Notes under the pieces: generated by a model
What the model saw: the letters and a program-made list of their open reading frames with translations, nothing else
Databases searched by the model: none
Told to the model about the DNA's origin: nothing
Position numbers and translations under genes: made by a program
Source: a virus
Direction: 5' to 3' (one strand)
Virus record (IMG/VR): IMGVR_UViG_3300032046_000073
Coordinates: 1 to 41,078 of that record
DNA: 41,078 nt
Shown: in pieces, positions 1 through 6,038 of the stretch
How positions within the stretch are numbered: position 1 is the stretch's first letter
Layout of the letters: every line of letters begins with the position of its first letter

Positions 1-255
1 CAGACAGAAGCCCCGACAGAATCCCCTACCGAAGACCATACAGAAGACCAGACCGAATCCCCGACCGAATCCCCGACCGAAGCCCAGACCGAAGACCAGA
101 CCGAATCCCCGACCGAATCCCCGACCGAAGCCCAGACCGAAGACCAGACCGAAGCCCTGACCGAAGACCAGACCGAATCCCCGACCGAAGACCCGACCGA
201 ATCCCCGACCGAAGCCCAGACCGAAGACCAGACCGAATCCCTGACCGAAGCCCAA
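1..255. repeat. 12-bp tandem repeat array (left end)
   Basis: About 21 units of 12 bp, consensus GACCGAAKMCCV on the plus strand. Variation is almost confined to three positions, which on the minus strand change tetrad residue 1 (GAT, GCT, TCT = D, A, S) and residue 4 (GGG, TGG, AGG = G, W, R) while S-V stays fixed. The first 42 bases are more degenerate, with ACA in place of ACC. The array is much richer in GC than its surroundings. Positions 43-120 are identical to 41001-41078. Confidence 0.95.
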
Positions 256-647
256 GCCCTTAACAGGTCTATATGTTTCTGCGTAATCTTGGGGGGTTTA
301 ATTTTTAAAGGATTGATTGGATTTCTGGCTTCCTTAATATCAAAAGTATAAATCTGTTTCTTCCACTTTCTAAACGCTACCATACAAAAAGGTTTGTAGG
401 TTTTGTCCAACCACTCAGGTTTAACTTTCTCGTCAATTTGATAAACCCACCTATCAGGATTGAGGTAATCTTTATTCGCTGGTGGTACTTCTATTCTGGC
501 AAAAGTATTCTTAGGCGGTAATTTATCGTCTTTGAGTTCTTTGTCTTTTTTCTTAAATTTCTCCACTAAGCCATCGTGGGAATCAATACCTGCTTGCCAA
601 TAGACTTTTTTAGATTTAGTTACTAACGCTGAAAATGCTTGACACAT
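1..647 (-). CDS. Repeat protein with SV tetrads, N-terminal part (3' end cut by window)
   Basis: Start ATG at 647 follows an excellent ribosome site (AAGGAGG, 6 nt spacing). The protein begins MCQAFSALVTKSKKVYWQAG, runs about 130 residues of ordinary sequence (WVYQIDEKVKPEWLD, ARNPINPLKIK), then enters tetrapeptide repeats of the form [D/A/S]-S-V-[G/W/R] encoded by the 12-bp tandem repeat, and leaves the window still open. From memory, proteins with this layout (unique head, SV repeats, then a tail with a WKY and a PSFDG-x-x-WRLH motif) recur in uncultured phage genomes without a known function. The matching tail is at 40724-41078, so the two pieces are probably one gene interrupted by the contig ends. 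The gene lies downstream of the SSB-like gene. Function unknown. Confidence 0.8.
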   Translation of the reverse strand, partial: MCQAFSALVTKSKKVYWQAGIDSHDGLVEKFKKKDKELKDDKLPPKNTFARIEVPPANKDYLNPDRWVYQIDEKVKPEWLDKTYKPFCMVAFRKWKKQIYTFDIKEARNPINPLKIKPPKITQKHIDLLRAWASVRDSVWSSVWASVGDSVGSSVGDSVWSSVRASVWSSVWASVGDSVGDSVWSSVWASVGDSVGDSVWSSVWSSVGDSVGASV

Positions 648-773
648 CGAAGACCTCCTTTAATTATTGTTTTCTTCATTTCTCCTCCTCATTATTTCTC
701 ATCAACCTATTTATCTCAATCCAAAGCTCCGGCAAGATTTCTTTGGCATTGTCTTTGGTTAGCCTCTCGGAGT

Positions 774-807
774 CGTGCTGGTATGCAGTTGCCCGCCGAC
801 CAGCACG
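774..807 (-). other. Perfect 9-bp inverted repeat between SSB-like gene and repeat-protein gene
   Basis: CGTGCTGGT at 774-782 pairs with ACCAGCACG at 799-807 around a 16-nt loop. There is no T tract on either side, so it is not a classical terminator. It lies in the 177-nt gap 648-824, where the minus strand also has a protein-like reading frame without a normal start codon (about 783-661, ending in LMRNNEEEK). Similar long hairpins lie at 1512-1602, 7102-7141 and 8486-8554. It may be an RNA stability or processing element. Confidence 0.6.
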
Positions 808-824
808 ATTTCCGCAACTCCAAC

Positions 825-1343
825 TTAAAAAGGCGGTTCGTCTTCCATCACCTTGTTAATATCAATATCATCTTTTGGTTTTTCTTCTTCGTCTGTTTGT
901 TCAACAACTTTAACGGGTTCGTTTGGCTCTTCTTCTTTCGGTTTAGTAGAACTTCCATTAACTTTTCCGCCCTTCAGCCATTTTAAATAAACTTCTGCTT
1001 GCTTAATTTCTGCACCTTTTTCAATATTTTCGTTAGCGGTTAAGCGTCCTACTGCCATTGCCACCGCGTTATTAAGCGCTGTCTGTCTTGCATTTAATTC
1101 ATTTTTCTTTTCTAAATATTCTGGACTGAAGGTTGAACGAAATCCGCCACTTTTTATTTTAGTAAACTGCTTGCCGAAGTTATCTTCTTTAATATCTCCC
1201 TCATACTCTTGGCCAACCTCAACTGAACTAAAAGTGTTAAGGATTTGATCGTCTTCGCTTAAAAAGGTGGTCTTTTTAAGTGTTCGTCCATCTTTAGTAG
1301 TAATGTCTTTAGTTGAATCAATTTTCTTGACTTTTACTTTCAT
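825..1343 (-). CDS. Probable single-stranded DNA-binding protein
   Basis: 172 residues: a beta-rich N-terminal part (about 1-70, with charged strands such as KVKVKKID and EYEGDIKEDNFGKQFTKIK), a helical middle, then a low-complexity acidic tail ending MEDEPPF. An OB-fold domain followed by a disordered acidic tail ending in D-x-x-P-F is the standard layout of bacterial and phage SSBs, whose tail recruits replication proteins. I infer SSB from tail and size; the OB fold itself is not proven by eye. Its start overlaps the stop of the 52-residue gene upstream (ATGA overlap at 1340-1343). It is the only replication-type protein I can see in the window. Confidence 0.65.
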   Translation of the reverse strand: MKVKVKKIDSTKDITTKDGRTLKKTTFLSEDDQILNTFSSVEVGQEYEGDIKEDNFGKQFTKIKSGGFRSTFSPEYLEKKNELNARQTALNNAVAMAVGRLTANENIEKGAEIKQAEVYLKWLKGGKVNGSSTKPKEEEPNEPVKVVEQTDEEEKPKDDIDINKVMEDEPPF

Positions 1344-1498
1344 TTTTCCTCTAATTCCTTAAGTTTTTTTTGACAGAGTTCGACCTCTTCTTCCCATAAC
1401 TGCTTTTCTCTGTCATCGTGATAATTCCTTGTTTTGGGCACATTTAAAGCGGCGTCTAATCGTCGTTGCCAATAGATTTTGGGTTCTTGCCATTCCAT
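1340..1498 (-). CDS. Small hypothetical protein (52 aa)
   Basis: ATG at 1498 is preceded by GAGGT at good spacing. The product begins MEWQEPKIYWQRRLDAALNV and ends in a charged helix (EEEVELCQKKLKELEEK). It overlaps the SSB-like gene by 4 bp, so the two are translationally coupled. It follows a 110-nt leader with two strong hairpins (1512-1602). No family recognised. Confidence 0.7.
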   Translation of the reverse strand: MEWQEPKIYWQRRLDAALNVPKTRNYHDDREKQLWEEEVELCQKKLKELEEK

Positions 1499-1511
1499 TT
1501 AAACCTCGCTA

Positions 1512-1570
1512 TGGCTGGCTTGTGATGGGCGGAAGGGAATTTCACCACTTCCGACCAGTCAAACCAGCCA
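1512..1570 (-). other. Nested inverted repeat downstream of the lysin gene
   Basis: TGGCTGG (1512-1518) pairs with CCAGCCA (1564-1570), enclosing CGGAAG/CTTCCG (1530-1535 with 1548-1553). It lies just before the 52-residue gene and next to the terminator-like hairpin at 1575-1602. The outer GGCTGG/CCAGCC stem is shared with the hairpin at 8486-8554. Confidence 0.55.
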
Positions 1571-1574
1571 AGGC

Positions 1575-1602
1575 GAAGCCCCAAGCCTTCCCTTGGGGCT
1601 TC
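1575..1602 (-). terminator. Strong GC-rich hairpin after the lysin gene
   Basis: Perfect 11-bp stem GAAGCCCCAAG (1575-1585) with CTTGGGGCTTC (1592-1602) and a 6-nt loop, 7 nt after the stop of the lytic enzyme gene. There is no clear T run on the minus-strand 3' side, so termination would be partial, or the hairpin protects or processes mRNA. Confidence 0.55.
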
Positions 1603-1608
1603 TAATTG

Positions 1609-2208
1609 TCAACCGATTTCCTGCATATAACCCATTACTTCGGCGATATAATCGAATCGGACGCTTCCGTTATAGGCATATAACTTGCCAAAGGTCCCTT
1701 TGCCAGCATAAATAGGCAATTCGCTTAATTTTTGTGTAATTACTGCGATGCCTTCTTCGTAAGAGCCGAATCCGATCTTGCAGGAAGCCCACCCCCAAGC
1801 ATTGTTTTTGCAAGCGTGCAGGCCCCCAGTTGATTCGGCAAACGAAATCGCCGGTAAAAGTCGCCAATCTATCCCGTGCTCATCGGCTTCTTGGACATAT
1901 TTTGAGCCAAGCCCGACCATTGGCGACTTGCCTTTGGTTTTTTGGTAAAGCCAATCATCAATCTGTTTGGCTCGAGTGTCTTGCTTCTGTTCGGAGGGGG
2001 CCGAAACGGAAACTTTGTAGCACTGAACCGTGTTGTTAGTTACATCTTTTAGACACTGGACTTCGTTGGGATTGGCTTGTCCATAGACGATTACTTGTGA
2101 AGGTGCTTTCTGGTAGTTTTGGGTCATCTTTTGGATTTCAGTATTTAGATTTACTGCGATACCCGAGACGATTGTTAGGGCGACGACGATGCCCTTAAAT
2201 GTATAAAT
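1609..2208 (-). CDS. Lysozyme-fold peptidoglycan hydrolase with signal anchor, apparent ATT start
   Basis: The catalytic part carries the pattern of lytic transglycosylase/glucosaminidase-type enzymes: KYVQEADEHGIDWRLLPAIS, then FAESTGG with the likely catalytic Glu, then NNAWGWASCKIGFGSYEEGI. It should cut cell-wall glycan during entry or lysis. The first ATG is at 2127, but the frame is open for 27 more codons upstream, has no ATG, GTG or TTG there, and encodes a clean signal anchor (YTFKGIVVALTIVSGIAV). An AAGGAGGAG site lies 4-5 nt before an ATT codon at 2208, which I take as the start; the product is then 199 aa. It follows the HNH gene at 2227. The ATT could also be a sequencing error for ATG. 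Confidence 0.75.
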   Translation of the reverse strand: MYTFKGIVVALTIVSGIAVNLNTEIQKMTQNYQKAPSQVIVYGQANPNEVQCLKDVTNNTVQCYKVSVSAPSEQKQDTRAKQIDDWLYQKTKGKSPMVGLGSKYVQEADEHGIDWRLLPAISFAESTGGLHACKNNAWGWASCKIGFGSYEEGIAVITQKLSELPIYAGKGTFGKLYAYNGSVRFDYIAEVMGYMQEIG

Positions 2209-2226
2209 GTTCTCCTCCTTTTTGTT

Positions 2227-2820
2227 TTAAATTGCAGTTTTTATCACCTTGTTTTGAAAGTATTTTATCCAATAACCTCTATTATGATTTGTTTTGGCGT
2301 GGCAAGGACGACAAAGCATAATTAGATTTTCTGGATTACAATTTTTCTTATCGTAATCTATATGATGAATATCAAAGACCCAGTCTCCTTGTAAGTTTCC
2401 ACATATTTGGCAAGTATATTTATCTCGTTCCCTGATACTTCTTTTTAAGGTTTGTGTCCAATTGATTGTATAGGGTTCAAAGGATATTCCACCCCTCCAT
2501 AAATTATTCAATATCCCCCGTCGAGCAGATTGTCTCATCTTTTTTTTCGTTTCCTCTGTATGTTTTCGTCCTAAGTTATCTTTATGTCCCATACTGGCTA
2601 ACCCAATTCTCTTTTTTGTTTCTTTAGAATGTTTTTTACCCTTCATCGGACTTGGTTTCCCTTTGTGAGATTCACTAATTTTCTTTTTCCATTCTTCTGA
2701 TAATTTTTTATTCTTATGAGCTTTACTTATTTTTCTTTTAGATTCATTAGAATGATGTTTACCGAGCATTCCTTTTAAGGGTAAATGACCCTTTTTAAAA
2801 GATGTTGAGCTTTTAGCCAT
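2227..2820 (-). CDS. HNH homing endonuclease with NUMOD3 repeats
   Basis: 197 residues. The first ~110 hold several copies of the NUMOD3 DNA-binding motif (GKHHSNESKRKIS, GKKHSKETKKRIG, GRKHTEETKKKM). An HNH nuclease domain follows: CQICG, then FDIHHIDYDKKNCNPENLI, then LCRPCH. Free-standing enzymes of this kind cut intron- or gene-specific sites and spread their own gene. Start ATG at 2820 overlaps the stop of the 52-aa membrane protein (TAATG). A paralogue with the same tail (GGISF, IHHIDY or VHHIDY, NRSYWIKYF) is at 20852-21397 but is broken by an amber codon. Unlike three other HNH genes here it has no promoter 6 nt upstream. Confidence 0.9.
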   Translation of the reverse strand: MAKSSTSFKKGHLPLKGMLGKHHSNESKRKISKAHKNKKLSEEWKKKISESHKGKPSPMKGKKHSKETKKRIGLASMGHKDNLGRKHTEETKKKMRQSARRGILNNLWRGGISFEPYTINWTQTLKRSIRERDKYTCQICGNLQGDWVFDIHHIDYDKKNCNPENLIMLCRPCHAKTNHNRGYWIKYFQNKVIKTAI

Positions 2821-2978
2821 TATTTTTCCTTATCACAATTTGTTGTTAATCCATAGATGTTTTGACAAATATTATCATTATATTTTTTAACTTCTTGATA
2901 TTTGTTTACAAAATAAAACATATAAAGTAACCCGACAGTGATTAAAGAATAGATTAACAATTTAAGTAGTCTTTTCAT
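2820..2978 (-). CDS. Small single-pass membrane protein (52 aa)
   Basis: ATG at 2978 follows AAAGGAGAGG. Residues 4-25 (LLKLLIYSLITVGLLYMFYF) form one membrane helix; the rest is a short soluble tail with two Cys (NICQNIYGLTTNCDKEK). It starts inside the end of the ribbon-helix-helix gene and overlaps the HNH gene start. It belongs to a promoter-driven unit with the regulator. Function unknown; it is not clearly a holin (one helix) or a spanin (no lipobox). Confidence 0.7.
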   Translation of the reverse strand: MKRLLKLLIYSLITVGLLYMFYFVNKYQEVKKYNDNICQNIYGLTTNCDKEK

Positions 2979-3126
2979 TAAACCTCTCCTTTTTGTTTTG
3001 CAGTTCTTTTAGAATTAGTGTTTCAATCATATTGCTACGATTGCGGTTTTCTGATTTTGCCAATCTATCCAGCTTATCAACAATTTCCTTTGGCAAATTG
3101 AACATTATTACTTTTCTTTCTTTCAT
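2962..3126 (-). CDS. Ribbon-helix-helix DNA-binding protein (CopG/Arc-like)
   Basis: 54 residues, ATG at 3126 with GAGGT upstream. The pattern is that of the ribbon-helix-helix fold: a strand (RKVIMFNLP), helix A (KEIVDKLDRLAKSE), a turn with N-R-N-R-S, and helix B (NMIETLILKEL). Such proteins bind operators as dimers through the beta ribbon. The gene is first behind a consensus promoter (3143-3171), fitting an autoregulated repressor or an early regulator. A second RHH protein is at 5361-5516. Confidence 0.85.
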   Translation of the reverse strand: MKERKVIMFNLPKEIVDKLDRLAKSENRNRSNMIETLILKELQNKKERFNEKTT

Positions 3127-3142
3127 TTTTTACCTCAAAAAT

Positions 3143-3171
3143 ATTATAACATACTTATATATTTTTGTCAA
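3143..3171 (-). promoter_or_regulatory. Consensus sigma70 promoter for the RHH regulator unit
   Basis: On the minus strand TTGACA (3171-3166), a 17-bp spacer and TATAAT (3148-3143), both boxes perfect. The 17-nt gap to the ATG at 3126 holds a GAGGT ribosome site, so this mRNA has a short normal leader. Confidence 0.9.
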
Positions 3172-3228
3172 GTCCCCATACTCCAACCTATTATCTAAAG
3201 GTTATCCACAGCCCCTATTAAGAGTTTG

Positions 3229-3498
3229 TCAAGCCCCCCGCAGTTTTTTAAATACAATCCCCGTCAATTCCCTCCCCGTATGTTCCTTGTCGCCGTATTC
3301 CAGTAGATGATGTGCCAGTGGACAAGTCAAAATTGTCTCGTTAAAAGTCCATAAATCCTTGCGACCTAAATAATATCTTCGCTTCCTTTTGTGGGCGAAC
3401 GAAAGTCCGCTATAACGCCAGCAGTTGTGAGGCAAGTAAAGTTCACAGGAAGTTATATTCTTATCTTCATAGATTTTTTTGAGTTTTAATTTGGTCAT
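3229..3498 (-). CDS. Small HNH-like / Cys-His protein (89 aa)
   Basis: ATG at 3498 overlaps the stop of the preceding gene (ATGA) and follows TTGGAG. The motif layout is CELYLPHNCWRYSGLSFAHKRKRRYYLG, then ILTCPLAHHLLEYG. A Cys-rich start, an A-H-x-x-K-R core and a final C-x-x-x-H-H resemble a small group of HNH-type proteins often annotated only as hypothetical in phages. I judge a nuclease or metal-binding role likely but not proven. It is last in the chain 5516-3229; the region 3127-3228 between it and the RHH gene holds the promoter. Confidence 0.6.
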   Translation of the reverse strand: MTKLKLKKIYEDKNITSCELYLPHNCWRYSGLSFAHKRKRRYYLGRKDLWTFNETILTCPLAHHLLEYGDKEHTGRELTGIVFKKLRGA

Positions 3499-3689
3499 AA
3501 ATTCATCTCCAATTCACCGTATATATGTCTATTCCTAATCGAGAATTTGCCATCTTCTTCTTTTGGCACCTCATCAAAACATTCATTCTTTTTATCCCAT
3601 ATCTGTCGCTCATACTTATAAAAAAGGCAGTGAGGATAGTCATCTGATATAAAATAAAGTCGTTTTTTCACTTGGAGTTTTTTAATCAT
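3495..3689 (-). CDS. Hypothetical protein (64 aa)
   Basis: Starts at ATG 3689, overlapping the stop of the upstream gene, and ends overlapping the start of the downstream one; tight coupling in both directions supports it as real. Basic start (MIKKLQVKKRLYFIS), aromatic-rich middle (HCLFYKYERQIWDKKNE). No family recognised. Confidence 0.65.
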   Translation of the reverse strand: MIKKLQVKKRLYFISDDYPHCLFYKYERQIWDKKNECFDEVPKEEDGKFSIRNRHIYGELEMNL

Positions 3690-3940
3690 CTTCTAAGTGT
3701 CCATAAAAACAAACTAATCTTACAATTTATTTTCTGTTGCTTGCTTCTGGCTTGCTCTATAATTTCCTTAAATTCAGCCAATTTCCTATACATAAAGTCA
3801 AATTTTGTTTTACAAAGTCTTAACCACCGTTTTGGATTTGAATTTGTTACTTCTGCTATTTCGCTACTTAAAAGCCATAGTTTGTTTGTTGGTTTTTTTG
3901 TCAGGTGTTTGTTAGCTAACAAGTTTTTTAGAGAGTCCAT
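3686..3940 (-). CDS. Hypothetical protein (84 aa)
   Basis: ATG at 3940 lies just after the methyltransferase stop with AAAGG upstream. Basic, mostly helical (LLSSEIAEVTNSNPKRWLRL, KLAEFKEIIEQARSKQQKI). The stretch SSEIAEVTNSNPKRWLRLCK could be a helix-turn-helix, but this is only an impression. It forms a coupled chain with its neighbours 5516-3229. Confidence 0.6.
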   Translation of the reverse strand: MDSLKNLLANKHLTKKPTNKLWLLSSEIAEVTNSNPKRWLRLCKTKFDFMYRKLAEFKEIIEQARSKQQKINCKISLFLWTLRR

Positions 3941-3942
3941 AG

Positions 3943-5040
3943 TTAAACCTTTCTCATAATAAATAAATCCCTAAATCCTGCTAACATAAATTTATTCTTT
4001 CGAGCGTTTTCTATATTAGTAGCCGTATGATTTGATTGGTTACCACAATAAGAAACTACAATTCTTTGGACTGGTTCAAAATACTTTTTAAATATCTGGT
4101 AACAATCAAAACCTAAATCAATAAATTGATGCTCGCTGTAGCCGGGATTGTTGCCAATAATAAATCCAGCATATCTCCCCACTTTTAGCTTTTTAGCAGA
4201 ACTTACAGCCAAATTCTCAATCACAGCGATAAAATCCTCATATTCTAATTGTGATAAATCTGTTTTTTCTTGAGTATATTGATTTTTTTTAGCGTCAAAA
4301 TAAGGTGGGTCAAAAAAGATAAAATCAACAGAATTATTTTTTAAAGGTAACCCAGTTGTAATATCGTGTTTAATAATTTCTTTTCTTTGAGGGTTTAAAT
4401 CAAAAGCAACACACCTTCTATTCATATACTTACAAGCGTCAATATCTGTGCCAGAACCACCAAAAACAGATACTATTAAATCATTTTCTTTGGTATAAAA
4501 GTGTAGTAAATTGAGTAATATCTGGCCCGGTATACGACCCGGGTATGGTTGTCCAAATCGTGAGTCGCAAATAGGAAAATGCCAGTCAGTTTGCCACTGG
4601 AGCCAATCGGGCCAATCTTTTTTTATCTCTTCTTTTGACTGGGCGATAAGTCGTCTTAATTCTGCTTGTGGCATATGTTTTTCTTCAGCCAACTCCTTTA
4701 ATTCTCTCTTTTTACTAATTGGCAATTTTGCCTGCATAAGAGCTTCATAGTGCCAAAAAGATAACTGGTCGGTTGACCGACCATCTCTCAATTCAGGAAA
4801 ATTGGCAATGGTCAAATAAATCTTTTTCAAGGAGCTTGCCTCATACTCTAAATCCGGGTGAGTTTCTAAATCTCTGTAAATTTGTTCTTTTGGTGTATTA
4901 TAAGTATTGTGTAATTTTTCTACCTCCTCATAAACAAATCTTCCTAAATCAAAAGTGCTTTTAGCGAACCTGTTAATCCCAACAACAATCTCTTTAATTG
5001 ATGTCTGATAAGATATAATCCCAGCTTGGTTCTGTTTCAA
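3943..5040 (-). CDS. DNA adenine/cytosine-N4 methyltransferase with long helical N-terminus
   Basis: 365 residues. SAM-binding motif I is seen as VSVFGGSGTDIDAC (about 191-204), followed by CVAFDLNP, and the catalytic DPPY motif is at 244-247 (FIFFDPPYFDA). The order, SAM motif before DPPY, differs from the beta-class enzyme at 7151. Residues 1-140 are helical and rich in basic residues (SSLKKIYLTIANFPELRDGR, AELRRLIAQSKEEIKK) and may recognise DNA. It should methylate an exocyclic amine of A or C. No restriction enzyme is next to it, so host-restriction evasion is plausible. Start codon TTG at 5040 is supported by AGGAGG 5 nt upstream; it overlaps the previous gene by 47 bp. Confidence 0.85.
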   Translation of the reverse strand: MKQNQAGIISYQTSIKEIVVGINRFAKSTFDLGRFVYEEVEKLHNTYNTPKEQIYRDLETHPDLEYEASSLKKIYLTIANFPELRDGRSTDQLSFWHYEALMQAKLPISKKRELKELAEEKHMPQAELRRLIAQSKEEIKKDWPDWLQWQTDWHFPICDSRFGQPYPGRIPGQILLNLLHFYTKENDLIVSVFGGSGTDIDACKYMNRRCVAFDLNPQRKEIIKHDITTGLPLKNNSVDFIFFDPPYFDAKKNQYTQEKTDLSQLEYEDFIAVIENLAVSSAKKLKVGRYAGFIIGNNPGYSEHQFIDLGFDCYQIFKKYFEPVQRIVVSYCGNQSNHTATNIENARKNKFMLAGFRDLFIMRKV

Positions 5041-5380
5041 TTTTACCTCCTAATTCCTGAACCCAGTTAATATATTGCTCTTTTGAAAACTCGTTTTTAT
5101 TTTTAGTCCCATATTCATAAACGATAAATTTATCAAAACCATAATTTAAATAAACAAAATAAACTGGAGCAATCTTCTTTAGTTCTCTATAAACTATTTT
5201 TTCTGTTTCAGTTATTGTATCTTCACCAAAATACTTCAAATCTATAAAAGCAACTATTTTATTCTTTCGACACTCAACCCAAATCCTATCAATATCTGTC
5301 ATAGAACAATAGGGTGCTATTTCTTTGATATGAAAATCTGAATACTTGGCGTGGATAGAACTATTCGGATATTTTCCCAC
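4994..5380 (-). CDS. Hypothetical protein, possible PD-(D/E)xK-like nuclease fold
   Basis: About 128 residues from a GTG at 5380, chosen because AGGAGG lies 5 nt upstream; another GTG is at 5386. It begins GKYPNSSIHAKYSDFHIKEI. The pair TDIDRIWVE and KIVAFIDLKYFG has the spacing of D...(D/E)-x-K nuclease active sites, followed by PVYFVYLNYGFDKFIVYEYG. I infer a nuclease-like core only from this pattern. It lies between an RHH regulator and a DNA methyltransferase, a position compatible with DNA modification or defence. Confidence 0.55.
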   Translation of the reverse strand: MGKYPNSSIHAKYSDFHIKEIAPYCSMTDIDRIWVECRKNKIVAFIDLKYFGEDTITETEKIVYRELKKIAPVYFVYLNYGFDKFIVYEYGTKNKNEFSKEQYINWVQELGGKIETEPSWDYILSDIN

Positions 5381-5516
5381 CTCCACCTCCTAAATACGCT
5401 ATTATTATTTGTCTAATAAACTCACTTGTAGAACTTTTTTGTTTAGCCGCCGCAATAACAACTTCATACCATAAATCGTCATCAATTCTTAAACTTCTTA
5501 CCGGCCACTTGTCCAT
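5361..5516 (-). CDS. Second ribbon-helix-helix protein
   Basis: 51 residues, ATG at 5516 with AAGGAGG 5 nt upstream. Strand PVRSLRIDDDLW, helix YEVVIAAAKQKSS, then STSEFIRQIIIAYL: the RHH pattern of CopG/ParG-type regulators. A glycine run (GGGGG) near the end coincides with the ribosome site of the next gene. It heads the chain down to 3229 and sits downstream of the gap 5517-6038, so it may bind there; CACTTGTC-type words at about 5506 and 5561 could be operators. Confidence 0.8.
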   Translation of the reverse strand: MDKWPVRSLRIDDDLWYEVVIAAAKQKSSTSEFIRQIIIAYLGGGGGKISE

Positions 5517-5585
5517 AAAACCTCCTTGTTTACTATGTAATACGCAATAAGGTTACCCCCACTTGTCCAGCCGTTGTCCTTCCCT

Positions 5586-5723
5586 TTAACTTATGAGTGT
5601 CCTTCTCCAGCCAAATATGTTTTTACTTGTATTTGGCCAAGTGAGGTTTTTAAAACGACAAGTTATGAGGTTAAGGTATCCGTGTGTCCCGAACTTGTGA
5701 TCAAATTGTTTAAAGTCGCTCAT
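5586..5723 (-). CDS. Doubtful small ORF (45 aa)
   Basis: MSDFKQFDHKFGTHGYLNLI and on to TLIS. Only a weak ribosome site (AGGC) precedes the ATG at 5723, and composition gives little support. It fills the stretch 5517-5754, where I see nothing else certain. Confidence 0.25.
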   Translation of the reverse strand: MSDFKQFDHKFGTHGYLNLITCRFKNLTWPNTSKNIFGWRRTLIS

Positions 5724-5754
5724 CACGCCTATCGGTGGTTAGTGGCACGACTAA

Positions 5755-5790
5755 CTAAAAAAGCCCTCCTAAATTGATAGGTGGGACTTC
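5755..5790 (-). terminator. Intrinsic terminator of the small RNA
   Basis: Minus-strand GTCCCACCTA, a 6-nt loop, TAGGAGGGC, then TTTTTT. The stem has one A-A mismatch. A clear rho-independent terminator. Confidence 0.8.
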
Positions 5791-5868
5791 TTTAGATGAT
5801 ATAGAGTAATCACGAGATTTCTCTCGCAACACAATATTTTTTAAATTGTGGATGATTACTCTCATCAT
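5755..5868 (-). ncRNA. Free-standing small RNA with three-way junction and terminator
   Basis: Promoter 5903-5875 should start RNA near 5868. The transcript folds simply: GAGTAATCA pairs with TGATTACTC, enclosing CACAAT/ATTGTG and a CGAGA-GAAA-TCTCG hairpin with a GNRA tetraloop. It ends with a terminator: CCC-A-CCTA paired with TAGG-A-GGG, then CTTTTTT (5755-5790). There is no ribosome site or ORF of note. Length, about 110 nt, fits a regulatory small RNA. No known family recognised. Confidence 0.7.
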
Positions 5869-5874
5869 ATTTAT

Positions 5875-5903
5875 ATCCTATCACACTTTAAATCTTTTGT
5901 CAA
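5875..5903 (-). promoter_or_regulatory. Promoter of the small RNA
   Basis: TTGACA (5903-5898), 17-bp spacer, TAGGAT (5880-5875), with a TGA extension just before the -10. No ribosome site follows; the structured RNA begins directly. Confidence 0.8.
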
Positions 5904-5911
5904 GTGCCTTG

Positions 5912-5951
5912 TAAAAAATAGCCTAGCAGGGAGGGGCAAATCCAGGCTATT
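5912..5951 (-). terminator. Terminator directly behind a -10 box
   Basis: AATAGCCT pairs with AGGCTATT (8 bp) and is followed by TTTTTT on the minus strand. It starts only about 8-12 nt downstream of the TATAAT at 5964-5959, so RNA from that promoter would be about 40 nt. It also separates the gene at 6039 from the small RNA below. Confidence 0.75.
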
Positions 5952-5958
5952 TGTCTAT

Positions 5959-5964
5959 ATTATA
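5959..5964 (-). promoter_or_regulatory. Likely -10 box (TGTAGTATAATATAG)
   Basis: A perfect TATAAT in the context TGTAGTATAATATAG, close to the TGTGGTATAATA words at 34011, 30791 and 11065. No good -35. A terminator follows at once. Confidence 0.5.
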
Positions 5965-6038
5965 CTACATTACACAAAAAGGGTTCTAATTCTAATCCAA
6001 CCCTAACAAAATTAGTAGAATGGCTTGTAGAGGCATAT

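Noticed and set aside
1-350. Plus-strand reading of the 12-bp repeat as a (P/Q)TE(S/A/D) protein
   Set aside because: The frame is open but has no start codon or ribosome site in the window; at the right end a TAA lies directly before the repeat. The minus frame has a perfect start, conserved flanks and a natural end.
2820-2855. Leaderless promoter before the HNH gene at 2227
   Set aside because: The hexamer 6 nt upstream is TAAGGA and there is no -35; this gene instead has coupling to the preceding stop, so it was not included in the cassette set.
5574-5777. Plus-strand ORF of 67 codons
   Set aside because: It runs into the small-RNA terminator on the other strand, lacks a ribosome site and is unlike known proteins.
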